In this document: in pieces, positions 37,438 to 49,810 of the stretch
How the letters are laid out: every line of letters begins with the position of its first letter
Numbering within the stretch: position 1 is the stretch's first letter
Notes under the pieces: model-generated
Database searches by the model: none
Seen by the model: the letters and a program-made list of their open reading frames with translations, nothing else
Told to the model about the DNA's origin: nothing
Assembly: GCF_003576645.1 (NCBI RefSeq)
Contig: NC_044918.1
Coordinates: 31,219,675-31,283,674, forward strand
Source of the DNA: Ipomoea triloba
Taxonomy: Eukaryota > Streptophyta > Magnoliopsida > Solanales > Convolvulaceae
DNA length: 64,000 nt
Reading direction: 5' to 3'
Translations under genes and position numbers: made by a program

Positions 37438-38535
37438 GGTAACTCTTTGTGGATAGAATTCATAGCCCGGGCAAAAATGCAATTTAACTTGAAGAAATAG
37501 CACAATAAGAAATGACAGTTCATCAAATAATTCTTTGTGGATAGAATTCATTCCTTTTTATTTTTACCTTTTTAATATTAAAATTTGGCTTAATGGTATA
37601 CATGAAAATTGTAACGCTTTGAGTCAGCTTTTCAATAGCATAATAATCACTCAATTTGGACATTCATATAATAAGATAGGATCAAAATGCTAAGTAGTGG
37701 CCATGTTGGTCAAAGATTGATGGCTGCTTACTCTTTTGATCCACTTTTGTCCTGATTTGTTCATACGATGAAAACCATTGAAAATGTCATTCTTTGGATT
37801 CTTGGAAGTATTTTAGCCATCTTCTTAACTCCTCCTTGGCTCCCATTGACTCTAAATGCATCCAAAATGCTCCAACAATCATTCATTTCTATTCAAATAT
37901 ATAGAATTGTACATAATTGATCGATCAATAGAAGCCAATAAGGATCATATTGGACACAATTTTGACAACTTACAAGCAAAATAAGACTAAGTATATACCT
38001 ATAAATATGAATAATTATGCACGTTTCAGCACATATCACCACTAGTTACTTTTGTAAGAAAAATACAACATTATCAAGTATACAAAATACTCAAAACACG
38101 TATTTCTTAATAAATCTCGATGACTAAAATCTAGCAACAAATATTCTAGCATTGAAATCCTATCGGGACAACAAAAAAAAGATTAAAATCGCAGCCTAAA
38201 AGATTAAGAATGAAATCCCAACCATCCTTTAAACCATTTTTCATATTTATAAGAATTCCAAAACCCACAAATAAAAAAATGATTATATTATAACTTGTTC
38301 TTCAAAATATTAATAAAAAATAGAGCAAAAAACCCCCAAATATCTAAGCAAATAACGAGGGAAAACGCGGGATGCAGAGGATTATCGATCAAATCTTGTT
38401 AAGCCAATTCATTCTTTGGGTTTCAGGAATAGATCAATTACGCGCTGCCTCCAGCGTCTCAACCATCTCCAACAAACACATACGAAAAAATAGTAAAAAC
38501 TTTAATAGCATATTGTTGGTCCCAAGGGGATGGGG

Positions 38536-38568
38536 TACAAGTCTAGAGGGGGGGTGAATAGACTTGTA
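38536..38568 (+). other. G-rich stem-loop at the LTR start
   Basis: TACAAGTCTA pairs perfectly with TAGACTTGTA (10 bp) around the loop GAGGGGGGGTGAA. The counterpart at 53271-53311 has a changed but still paired stem. Confidence 0.7.
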
Positions 38569-38882
38569 TAAGATTTTGCAAATCTTTTCGACCTCTCGTG
38601 TGTATTGAACTTAGGATGTTTAGGTTCGATACCTCACGAGGTGAAGACAAAGTTTTATGCGCAGCGGAAATGTTATCCCCTTTTTGTTAGCACGAGTTTG
38701 AGTTAGTTCGAGAGGTGTGTTTATATGTAGTGCAATCGAGAGGTTAGCGAGAGATAAAAGCAGTAAGTAAATGCAAGAGAGATTTTTAAGTGGTTCGGCC
38801 AATCCGCCTACGTCCACTATTCTTCCAGAAACTCCCTGGAAGGATTGCACTAAAAACTTCCCTTTTTAGTACAATATCGAGC

Positions 38883-39056
38883 GCTTGAGCTTTGATCACG
38901 AAGCCCGCCTCAAGCCTCAGGTTTTTCGCCCCGCTTCTTGTTACTCCACCTCTCGAGCACTTGACCTTTGATCACCAAGCCCGCGTCAAGCCTCAGGTTT
39001 CTTTCACTCGGACAGCTGTCAGGTTACTCCCCCTCTCTTGCTTAATCCAAAGCAAG
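38883..39056 (+). other. Hairpins in LTR insertion 1
   Basis: The first hairpin (38883-38915) pairs GCTTGAG with CTCAAGC, and the second (38960-38990) pairs CTTGAC with GTCAAG, around nearly the same loop (CTTTGATCAC-AAGCCCGC). The sixth stem position changes on both sides, so pairing is kept. A third, unrelated hairpin pairs CTTGCTT with AAGCAAG (39037-39056). Confidence 0.65.
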
Positions 39057-39546
39057 GTGTTTTTGGTTGTCACAGTTGAATGTAACAGACTCCAATCTGA
39101 CCACAAGCTATCGTTGAATCAACTTCGATGTAGAACAGCTTCGGTCACCTTCTGGATGTATAACAGTTTAAGCTTTGTAACTCTCTTGAACACTTAGATG
39201 TGTTTTCTCGCTGTTTTGAATATCAGGATGATATTCCAAGTTAAGCACTTGCACTTGAACGTTTTAGATAGACACCTCTTAAGAATTTCGAACTTGTTTT
39301 CCCCGAACTTTTTAACTCCTTCGCTATCTCGTTGCTTCTGTGTCTTTACGTCCTTATATATGAGAGTAGAGGAATAATTCCGTTGGAGGGAAAATTATTC
39401 CGTTTGAAATTTGTCTCCCATGCTGATCATGGGTCTTGCATATTTTCAGCATATTTCATGGAGTGGTGATCTTGTAACTTTAACCTCTTTGTCTTGTAGT
39501 GAATATTCCATAGGTCACTTTCTTTGAGTCCATGCTCCACTTTCGT

Positions 39547-40065
39547 CTTTTGGTAAAAGTTACTCTTTTTATATTCCCATTATTCCTTGTTTGTAGGGAA
39601 TCAGACCACTTCAGCATTGGTGCACCTTTTGACCGTTTGTGGTGGAAATCTGACGTGTCATCCATTTCCGCCCATTTTGAAATCTTCACGTTCGGCACCT
39701 CTTCATTATTCCATCTCCATGATATTCTTCTTCTCCACACTTTAAGTAAGACCGTCATTCAGCTTGTTGGAGAATTGTTAGTGTATCGAGACCAAGGTTG
39801 ATATCNCTTTTGGTAAAAGTTACTCTTTTTATATTCCCATTATTCCTTGTTTGTAGGGAATCAGACCACTTCAGCATTGGTGCACCTTTTGACCGTTTGT
39901 GGTGGAAATCTGACGTGTCATCCATTTCCGCCCATTTTGAAATCTTCACGTTCGGCACCTCTTCATTATTCCATCTCCATGATATTCTTCTTCTCCACAC
40001 TTTAAGTAAGACCGTCATTCAGCTTGTTGGAGAATTGTTAGTGTATCGAGACCAAGGTTGATATC
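39547..40065. repeat. Redundant 259-bp overlap at the N at 39806
   Basis: Bases 39547-39805 recur as 39807-40065 directly after the single N. It looks like two contig ends that overlap and were not merged. Confidence 0.9.
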
Positions 40066-42863
40066 TTGATTGCTTGATGTCTCGAACTCAAATATCGAGA
40101 GGTCTATCTCTCGAACTCTGTTTATGTCTCGAACTGGATAACTGCATCGAGAGGTCCTACCTCTCGAACTCTGCTTATGTCTCGAGACTTAGTTGATGTC
40201 TCGCAGACCCTTATTCCTCCAGTGTTGTCCCATGCTTTCTTCTGATCTGTCTATATGATTACAACACACGAGACTTCTAAGATGTTCAAACAAATTTACC
40301 TCAAGCTTAAATATTTTCCGAGTTGAGCTCAAAGTTACCCGGTTGTATTTTCGCTCTTGGTTTACTTGTCGAACTTACAGCGTTTTGCCTATGTATCGAG
40401 ACTTGGGGATTTCTACTTATCAGTTGGTATCATCAAAACCTATTACATGATGTTCCTAACACATATATGTAATGAAGTTGATCTCAAACACTCACATACC
40501 ACCTTAGATCTAAATTTTATAATATTGAGTAGAACCAAGGTATATAGAAGTTGATCTCAAACACTCACATACCACATTCGATCTAAATTTTATAATATTG
40601 AGTAGGAATACCAAAGTATATATATTTATATTTGAGAAAGCTGATTCAAAGAAACAAGTGGGGACCATGCAAAAGTTTCATGACAGAGACAAGTAGGAAC
40701 GGTGCAAAAATTTCATGATAGAGACAGGTGAGGACCATGCAAAAATTTCATGACAAAGACCAGTTGGGACCACGCAAAAGTTTCATGGCAGTGGCAAAAA
40801 TAAAAAGATTAGACCTGGAAAAGCCAACTAGGTAAAAATTTCATGCGAAAACCATGCTAAAGTTTCATGATAGTTGGTAAAATACAATGATGGGACACGG
40901 AATAAAAAGCAAACTGGGCCAAAAAATTTCATGTGAAAACCATGCAAAAGTTGTGTGGTAGTGGCTAAAATACAAATACGAGACATGGAAAAGCCAACTA
41001 GGAGAAATTTTAATGTGAAAAGCGTTCAAAAGTTTCACAACAGTGGTCAAAATACAAAGCTGGAACACGAAAATGCCAACTGGGCAAATATTTAGTGGTG
41101 TTTATTACCGAAATAGTCCCTCGACTATTGTGAAATTATCAATTTGGTCCTCGATAATTTTTCTTGCCCAATTAAGTCCTCGACTTTGAAAAATTTAACC
41201 AATTTGATCCTCTGTTTGATTTGGTGTTAAACATCCGTTAAATCATGATAAAATTTGTAATTTTGACATAGTCAAGAGACCATTTCAGTAATTAATCTTT
41301 GATTGAAATGGTCCCTTAACTATAGTGAAATTACCAATTTGGTCCCGATTTAACGGATATCAAANCACTTCAGCATTGGTGCACCTTTTGACCGTTTGTG
41401 GTGGAAATCTGACGTGTCATCCATTTCCGCCCATTTTGAAATCTTCACGTTCGGCACCTCTTCATTATTCCATCTCCATGATATTCTTCTTCTCCACACT
41501 TTAAGTAAGACCGTCATTCAGCTTGTTGGAGAATTGTTAGTGTATCGAGACCAAGGTTGATATCTTGATTGCTTGATGTCTCGAACTCAAATATCGAGAG
41601 GTCTATCTCTCGAACTCTGTTTATGTCTCGAACTGGATAACTGCATCGAGAGGTCCTACCTCTCGAACTCTGCTTATGTCTCGAGACTTAGTTGATGTCT
41701 CGCAGACCCTTATTCCTCCAGTGTTGTCCCATGCTTTCTTCTGATCTGTCTATATGATTACAACACACGAGACTTCTAAGATGTTCAAACAAATTTACCT
41801 CAAGCTTAAATATTTTCCGAGTTGAGCTCAAAGTTACCCGGTTGTATTTTCGCTCTTGGTTTACTTGTCGAACTTACAGCGTTTTGCCTATGTATCGAGA
41901 CTTGGGGATTTCTACTTATCAGTTGGTATCATCAAAACCTATTACATGATGTTCCTAACACATATATGTAATGAAGTTGATCTCAAACACTCACATACCA
42001 CCTTAGATCTAAATTTTATAATATTGAGTAGAACCAAGGTATATAGAAGTTGATCTCAAACACTCACATACCACATTCGATCTAAATTTTATAATATTGA
42101 GTAGGAATACCAAAGTATATATATTTATATTTGAGAAAGCTGATTCAAAGAAACAAGTGGGGACCATGCAAAAGTTTCATGACAGAGACAAGTAGGAACG
42201 GTGCAAAAATTTCATGATAGAGACAGGTGAGGACCATGCAAAAATTTCATGACAAAGACCAGTTGGGACCACGCAAAAGTTTCATGGCAGTGGCAAAAAT
42301 AAAAAGATTAGACCTGGAAAAGCCAACTAGGTAAAAATTTCATGCGAAAACCATGCTAAAGTTTCATGATAGTTGGTAAAATACAATGATGGGACACGGA
42401 ATAAAAAGCAAACTGGGCCAAAAAATTTCATGTGAAAACCATGCAAAAGTTGTGTGGTAGTGGCTAAAATACAAATACGAGACATGGAAAAGCCAACTAG
42501 GAGAAATTTTAATGTGAAAAGCGTTCAAAAGTTTCACAACAGTGGTCAAAATACAAAGCTGGAACACGAAAATGCCAACTGGGCAAATATTTAGTGGTGT
42601 TTATTACCGAAATAGTCCCTCGACTATTGTGAAATTATCAATTTGGTCCTCGATAATTTTTCTTGCCCAATTAAGTCCTCGACTTTGAAAAATTTAACCA
42701 ATTTGATCCTCTGTTTGATTTGGTGTTAAACATCCGTTAAATCATGATAAAATTTGTAATTTTGACATAGTCAAGAGACCATTTCAGTAATTAATCTTTG
42801 ATTGAAATGGTCCCTTAACTATAGTGAAATTACCAATTTGGTCCCGATTTAACGGATATCAAA
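39867..42863. repeat. Redundant 1498-bp overlap at the N at 41365
   Basis: Bases 39867-41364 recur as 41366-42863. The copy includes the end of the LTR insertion together with its target duplication and flanking monomer sequence. An independent second insertion at the same base is not plausible. Confidence 0.92.
41098..41364. mobile_element. MULE-type MITE, truncated redundant copy
   Basis: This is the first 267 bp of the MITE, cut at the N at 41365. It repeats 42597-42863. Confidence 0.85.
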
Positions 42864-42992
42864 TTGTAAAATAAACGGAGGACCAAAATTGTTATATTTT
42901 TCAAAGTTAAGGACTTAATTGTGCAAGAAATATTGTCGAGGACTAAATTGGTAATTTCGCAATAGTCGACGGAAAATTTCGTTAATAAACTC
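42597..42992. mobile_element. 396-bp MULE-type MITE, copy 4
   Basis: It starts GTGTTTATTA (one change from the other copies) and ends TAATAAACTC, with TATTTAGTG flanks. Confidence 0.85.
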
Positions 42993-44568
42993 TATTTAGT
43001 GTGACATTAAGCTCTATGGGCTGTAGGCATCATATCGGCAAGAGATACATTGCCTAATATAAACCAGTCATGCATGGAGAAACTTTTTTTTTAATTTTAA
43101 AAATAAAACTTGTTGTCATCTTGTGTGTTTTACTTGTATTTATTTGTGATGAAATCAACTGATGTTTTAGTAATCAACAAATATAATACAACTATTAACA
43201 CATATGACATTAATATGTTGGCATTGTTATTCTTTGTTTCAAGAAAGTTAATATGTTGGTAACTCTTTGTGGATAGAATTCATAGCCCGGGCAAAAATGC
43301 AATTTAACTTGAAGAAATAGCACTATAAGAAATGACAGTTAATCAAATAATTCTTTGTGGATAGAACTCATTCCTTTTTATTTTTGCCTTTTTTAATATT
43401 AAAATTTGGCTTAATTAATGGTGTACATGAAAATTGTAATGCTTTGAGTCAGCTTTTCAATAGCATAATAATCACTCAATTTGGACATTCATATAATAAG
43501 ATAGGATCAAAATGCTAAGTAGTGGCCATGTTGGGAAAAGATTGATGGCTATTTACTCTTTTGATCCTCTTTTGTCCTCATTTGTTCATACGATGAAGAC
43601 CATTGAAAATGTCATTCTTTGGCTTCTTGGAAGTATTTTAGCCATCTTCTTAACTTCTCCATGGCTCTCATTGACTCTAAATGCATCCAAAATGCTCCAA
43701 CAATCATTCATTTCTATTCAAATATATAGAATTGTACATAATTGATCAATCAATNACTAAATTGGTAATTTCGCAATAGTCGACGGAAAATTTCGTTAAT
43801 AAACTCTATTTAGTGTGACATTAAGCTCTATGGGCTGTAGGCATCATATCGGCAAGAGATACATTGCCTAATATAAACCAGTCATGCATGGAGAAACTTT
43901 TTTTTTAATTTTAAAAATAAAACTTGTTGTCATCTTGTGTGTTTTACTTGTATTTATTTGTGATGAAATCAACTGATGTTTTAGTAATCAACAAATATAA
44001 TACAACTATTAACACATATGACATTAATATGTTGGCATTGTTATTCTTTGTTTCAAGAAAGTTAATATGTTGGTAACTCTTTGTGGATAGAATTCATAGC
44101 CCGGGCAAAAATGCAATTTAACTTGAAGAAATAGCACTATAAGAAATGACAGTTAATCAAATAATTCTTTGTGGATAGAACTCATTCCTTTTTATTTTTG
44201 CCTTTTTTAATATTAAAATTTGGCTTAATTAATGGTGTACATGAAAATTGTAATGCTTTGAGTCAGCTTTTCAATAGCATAATAATCACTCAATTTGGAC
44301 ATTCATATAATAAGATAGGATCAAAATGCTAAGTAGTGGCCATGTTGGGAAAAGATTGATGGCTATTTACTCTTTTGATCCTCTTTTGTCCTCATTTGTT
44401 CATACGATGAAGACCATTGAAAATGTCATTCTTTGGCTTCTTGGAAGTATTTTAGCCATCTTCTTAACTTCTCCATGGCTCTCATTGACTCTAAATGCAT
44501 CCAAAATGCTCCAACAATCATTCATTTCTATTCAAATATATAGAATTGTACATAATTGATCAATCAAT
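42942..44568. repeat. Redundant 813-bp overlap at the N at 43755
   Basis: Bases 42942-43754 recur as 43756-44568 after a single N. Confidence 0.92.
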
Positions 44569-45786
44569 AGAAGCCAATAAGGATCATATTGGACACAATT
44601 TTGACAATTAACAACAAAAATAAGACTAAGTATATAGCATAAATATGAATAATTATGCACGTATCACCACTAGTCACTTTTGTAAGAAAAATACAACATT
44701 ATCTGTAAGTATACAAAATACTCAAAACACGTATTTCTTAATAAATCTCGATGACTTAAATCTAGCAACAAATATTCTAGCATTGAAATCCTATCGGGAC
44801 AACAAAAAAAGATTAAAATCGCAGCCTGAAAGATTAAGAATGAAATCCCAACCATCCTTTAAAGTTTAAACCATTTTTCATATTTATAAGAAATCCAAAA
44901 CCCAACAATAAAAACATGATTATATTATAACTTGTTCTTCAAAATATTAATAAAAAATAGAGCAAAAAACCCCCAAATATCTAAGCAAATAACGAGGGGA
45001 AACGCTGGATGCAGAGGATTATTGATCAAATCCTGTTAAGCTAATTCATTCTTTGGGTTTCAGGAATAGATCGATTATCCGATGCCTCCCGCGTCTCAAC
45101 CATCTCCAACAAACACATACGAAAAATTAGTAAAAACTTTAATAGCATATATGTAATGAAGTTGATCTCAAACACTCACATACCACCTTAGATCTAAATT
45201 TTATAATATTGAGTAGAACCAAGGTATATAGAAGTTGATCTCAAACTCTCACATACCACATTCGATCTAAATTTTATAATATTGAATAGGAATACCAAAG
45301 TATATATATTTATATTTGAGAAAGCTGATTCAAAGAAACAAGTGGGGACCATGCAAAAGTTTCATGACAGAGACAAGTGGGAACAATGCAAAAATTTCAT
45401 GACAGAGACAGGTGAGGACCATGCAAAAATTGCATGACAAAGACCAGTGGGGACCATGCAAAAGTTTCATGACAGTGGCAAAAATAGAAAGATTAGACCT
45501 GGAAAAGCCAACTAGGTAAAACTTTCATGCGAAAAGCCGAAAATCATGCTAACGTTTCATGATAGTTGGTAAAATGCAAAGATGGGACACGGAATAAAAA
45601 GCAAACTGGGCCCAAAAATTTCATGTGAAAACCATGCAAAAGTTGTGTGATAGTGGCTAAAATACAAATAGACATGGAAAAGCCAACTAGGAGAAATTTT
45701 CATGTGAAATGCGTTCAAAAGTTTAAAAACAGTGGTCAAAATACAAAGTTGGAACACGAAAAAGCATAATGGACAAATATTTAGTA

Positions 45787-46182
45787 GAGTTTATTACAGA
45801 AATAGTACCTCGACTATTGTGAAATTACAAATTTGGTCCTCGATAATTTTTCTTGCACAATTAAGTCTTCGACTTTGAAAAATTTAACCAATTTGATCCT
45901 CTGTTTATTTTGGTGTTAAACATCGGTTAAATCATGATAAAATTGGTAATTTTTCCATAGACAAGAGACCATTTCAGTAATTAATCTTTGATTGAAATGG
46001 TCCCTTAACTATAGTGAAATTACCAAGTTAGTCCCGATTTAACGGATATCAAATTGTAAAATAAACGGAGGACCAAAATGGTTATATTTTTCAAAGTTAA
46101 GGACTTAATTGTGCAAGAAATATTGTCGAGAACTAAATTGGTAATTTCGCAATAGTCGACGGAAAATTTCGTTAATAAACTC
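45787..46182. mobile_element. 396-bp MULE-type MITE, copy 5
   Basis: Left flank TATTTAGTA, right flank TATTTAGTG. It is repeated at 47294-47689 within the redundant copy. Confidence 0.85.
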
Positions 46183-47293
46183 TATTTAGTGTGACATTAA
46201 GCTCTATGGGCTGTAGGCATCATATCGGCAAGAGATACATTGCCTAATATAAACCAGTCATGCATGGAGAAACTTTTTTTTTTATTTTAAAAATAAAACT
46301 TGTTGTCATCTTGTGTGTTTTACTTGTATTTATTTGTGATGAAATCAACTGATGTTTTAGTAATCAACAAATATAATACAACTATTAACACATATGACAT
46401 TAATATGTTGGCATTGTNAAACATGATTATATTATAACTTGTTCTTCAAAATATTAATAAAAAATAGAGCAAAAAACCCCCAAATATCTAAGCAAATAAC
46501 GAGGGGAAACGCTGGATGCAGAGGATTATTGATCAAATCCTGTTAAGCTAATTCATTCTTTGGGTTTCAGGAATAGATCGATTATCCGATGCCTCCCGCG
46601 TCTCAACCATCTCCAACAAACACATACGAAAAATTAGTAAAAACTTTAATAGCATATATGTAATGAAGTTGATCTCAAACACTCACATACCACCTTAGAT
46701 CTAAATTTTATAATATTGAGTAGAACCAAGGTATATAGAAGTTGATCTCAAACTCTCACATACCACATTCGATCTAAATTTTATAATATTGAATAGGAAT
46801 ACCAAAGTATATATATTTATATTTGAGAAAGCTGATTCAAAGAAACAAGTGGGGACCATGCAAAAGTTTCATGACAGAGACAAGTGGGAACAATGCAAAA
46901 ATTTCATGACAGAGACAGGTGAGGACCATGCAAAAATTGCATGACAAAGACCAGTGGGGACCATGCAAAAGTTTCATGACAGTGGCAAAAATAGAAAGAT
47001 TAGACCTGGAAAAGCCAACTAGGTAAAACTTTCATGCGAAAAGCCGAAAATCATGCTAACGTTTCATGATAGTTGGTAAAATGCAAAGATGGGACACGGA
47101 ATAAAAAGCAAACTGGGCCCAAAAATTTCATGTGAAAACCATGCAAAAGTTGTGTGATAGTGGCTAAAATACAAATAGACATGGAAAAGCCAACTAGGAG
47201 AAATTTTCATGTGAAATGCGTTCAAAAGTTTAAAAACAGTGGTCAAAATACAAAGTTGGAACACGAAAAAGCATAATGGACAAATATTTAGTA

Positions 47294-47689
47294 GAGTTTA
47301 TTACAGAAATAGTACCTCGACTATTGTGAAATTACAAATTTGGTCCTCGATAATTTTTCTTGCACAATTAAGTCTTCGACTTTGAAAAATTTAACCAATT
47401 TGATCCTCTGTTTATTTTGGTGTTAAACATCGGTTAAATCATGATAAAATTGGTAATTTTTCCATAGACAAGAGACCATTTCAGTAATTAATCTTTGATT
47501 GAAATGGTCCCTTAACTATAGTGAAATTACCAAGTTAGTCCCGATTTAACGGATATCAAATTGTAAAATAAACGGAGGACCAAAATGGTTATATTTTTCA
47601 AAGTTAAGGACTTAATTGTGCAAGAAATATTGTCGAGAACTAAATTGGTAATTTCGCAATAGTCGACGGAAAATTTCGTTAATAAACTC
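47294..47689. mobile_element. MULE-type MITE, redundant copy of copy 5
   Basis: Identical to 45787-46182, at an offset of 1507, as part of the duplicated contig end. Confidence 0.85.
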
Positions 47690-47925
47690 TATTTAGTGTG
47701 ACATTAAGCTCTATGGGCTGTAGGCATCATATCGGCAAGAGATACATTGCCTAATATAAACCAGTCATGCATGGAGAAACTTTTTTTTTTATTTTAAAAA
47801 TAAAACTTGTTGTCATCTTGTGTGTTTTACTTGTATTTATTTGTGATGAAATCAACTGATGTTTTAGTAATCAACAAATATAATACAACTATTAACACAT
47901 ATGACATTAATATGTTGGCATTGTN

Positions 47926-49567
47926 TAACTCTTTGTGGATAGAATTCATAGCCCGGGCAAAAATGCAATTTAACTTGAAGAAATAGCACAATAAGAAATG
48001 ACAGTTAATCAAATAATTCTTTGTGGATAGAACTCATTCCTCTTTTTTTTTTTTTGCCTTTTTTAATATTAAAATTTGGCTTAATGGTATACATGAAAAT
48101 TGTAACGCTTTGAGTCAGCTTTTCAATAGCATAATAATCACTCAATTTGGACATTCATATAATAAGATAGGATCAAAATGCTAAATAGTGGCCATGTTGG
48201 GCAAAGATTGATGGCTACTTACTCTTTTGATCCACTTTTGTCCTGATTTGTTTATACGATGAGGACCATTGAAAATGTCATTCTTTGGCTTCTTGGAAGT
48301 ATTTTAGCCATCTTCTTAGCTTCTCCATGGCTCCCATTGACTCTAAATGCTCCAAGAATCATTCATTTCTATTCAAATATGTAGAATTGTACATAATTGA
48401 TCGATCAATAGAAGCCAATAAGGATCATATTGGACACAATTTTGACAATTAACAAGAAAAATAAGACTAAGTATATAGCATAAATATGAATAATTATGCA
48501 CGTATCAGCACATATCACCACTAGTAACTTTTGTAAGAAAAATACAACATTATCTGTAATTATACAAAATACTCAAAACACGTATTTCTTAATAAATCTC
48601 GATGACTAAAATCTAGCAACAAATATTCTAGCATTGAAATCCTATCAGGACAACAAAAAAAGATTAAAATCGCAGCCTAAAAGATTAAGAATGATATCCC
48701 AACCATCCTTTAAACCATTTTTCATATTTATAAGAATTCCAAAACCCACAAGTAAAAAAATGATTATATTATAACTTGTTCTTCAAAATATTAATAAAAA
48801 AAATAGAGCAAAAAACCCCCAAATATCTAAGCAAATAACGAGGGGAAACGTTGGATGCAGAGGATTATCGATCAAATCCTGTTAAGCTAATTCATTCTTT
48901 GGGTTTTAGGAATGGATCGATTATCCGCTACCTCCAGCGTCTCAACCATCTGCAACAAACACATACGAAAAAATAGTAAAAACTTTAATAGAATATATGT
49001 AATGAAGTGATACAACCCAACACCATGGGTGTATTATGAAGTTGATCTCAAACACTCACATACCACCTTAGATCTAAATTTTATAATATTGAGTAGAACC
49101 AAGGTATATAGAAGTTGATCTCAAACACTCACATACCACATTCGATCTAAGTTTTATAATATTGAGTAGGATTACCAAAGTATATATATTTATATTTGAG
49201 AAAGCTGATTCAAAGAAACAAGTGGGGACCATGCAAAAGTTTCATGACAGAGACAAGTGGGAACAATGCAAAAATTTCATAACAGAGACAGGTGAGGACC
49301 ATGCAAAAATTTCATGACAGAGACCAGGGGGACCATGCAAAAGTTTCATGACAGTGGCAAAAATACAAAAATTAGGCATGGAAAAGCCAACTAGGCAATA
49401 ATTTCACGCGAAAACCATGCTAAAGTTTCATGACAGTGGGTAAAATACAATGATGGAACACGGAAAAGCAAACTGGGCCCAATAAAACGTGGCTAATATA
49501 AACCCGGAGAAACTCTTTTTTTATTTTAAAAATAAAACGTGTTGTCATCTTGTGTGTTTTACTTCTA
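47926..49567. repeat. Array 2 monomer 4, partial
   Basis: It has the standard landmarks up to the 35-bp minisatellite. A deletion then removes the MITE site and neighbouring sequence (about 49480-49500). It ends at a Helitron-like end. Confidence 0.8.
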
Positions 49568-49600
49568 CTAGTATTTTCGCCCATGCGTTGCACAGAATGG
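49568..49600 (-). mobile_element. Helitron-like 3' end, second copy
   Basis: The same CTAG junction and hairpin region as at 28822. The hairpin is degenerate (CCCATGCGTTGCACAG). Confidence 0.55.
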
Positions 49601-49810
49601 ATTTAATATAATATTTTAAGAATATTTGGATCAATATACAATTATATATAAAATTATAACATCGAATATTATATAGTACAATTGATGAAATTGGTTGGAT
49701 CGATTATGTTTCTAATGTTTTCCTTGCTTGAAATAGCGCAAAAAATTGTTCAATTACCCGTGCAATGCACGGATAAATTTTTTTTATTATATATTTAGAT
49801 AATAAAATAA

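Larger units (their letters stand above)
38514..40461 (+). mobile_element. Solo-LTR-like insertion 1
   Basis: It starts TGTTGGTCCC and ends TTCCTAACA, with the five-bp target duplication CATAT (38509-38513 and 40462-40466) that reconstructs the uninterrupted monomer. The length is 1948 bp, or about 1.69 kb after removing the redundant 260 bp at 39547-39806. I see no internal protein domains and no second LTR, so it is probably a solo LTR. It has the AAGTGGTTCGGCC motif common in plant LTRs, a G-rich stem-loop at 38536-38568 and hairpins at 38883-39056. The insertion lies in a tandem repeat monomer. Confidence 0.8.
37438..43257. repeat. Array 2 monomer 2, with LTR insertion and redundant copies
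   Basis: This monomer is interrupted by the LTR insertion 38514-40461 and inflated by redundant sequence at the N positions 39806 and 41365. Without these it is about 2.37 kb, like the others. Confidence 0.8.
44912..47924. repeat. Redundant 1506-bp copy between the Ns at 46418 and 47925
   Basis: Bases 44912-46417 recur as 46419-47924, and both copies stop at the same base before an N. After 47925 the monomer resumes with about 35 bp missing, the true gap. Confidence 0.92.
43258..47925. repeat. Array 2 monomer 3, with redundant copies
   Basis: About 2.35 kb remain after removing the redundant sequence at the N positions 43755 and 46418. It carries MITE copy 5. Confidence 0.8.

Noticed and set aside
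41366..42596. A second LTR insertion end with identical flanks
   Set aside because: It is the redundant copy after the N at 41365, with the same target site and flank as the first.
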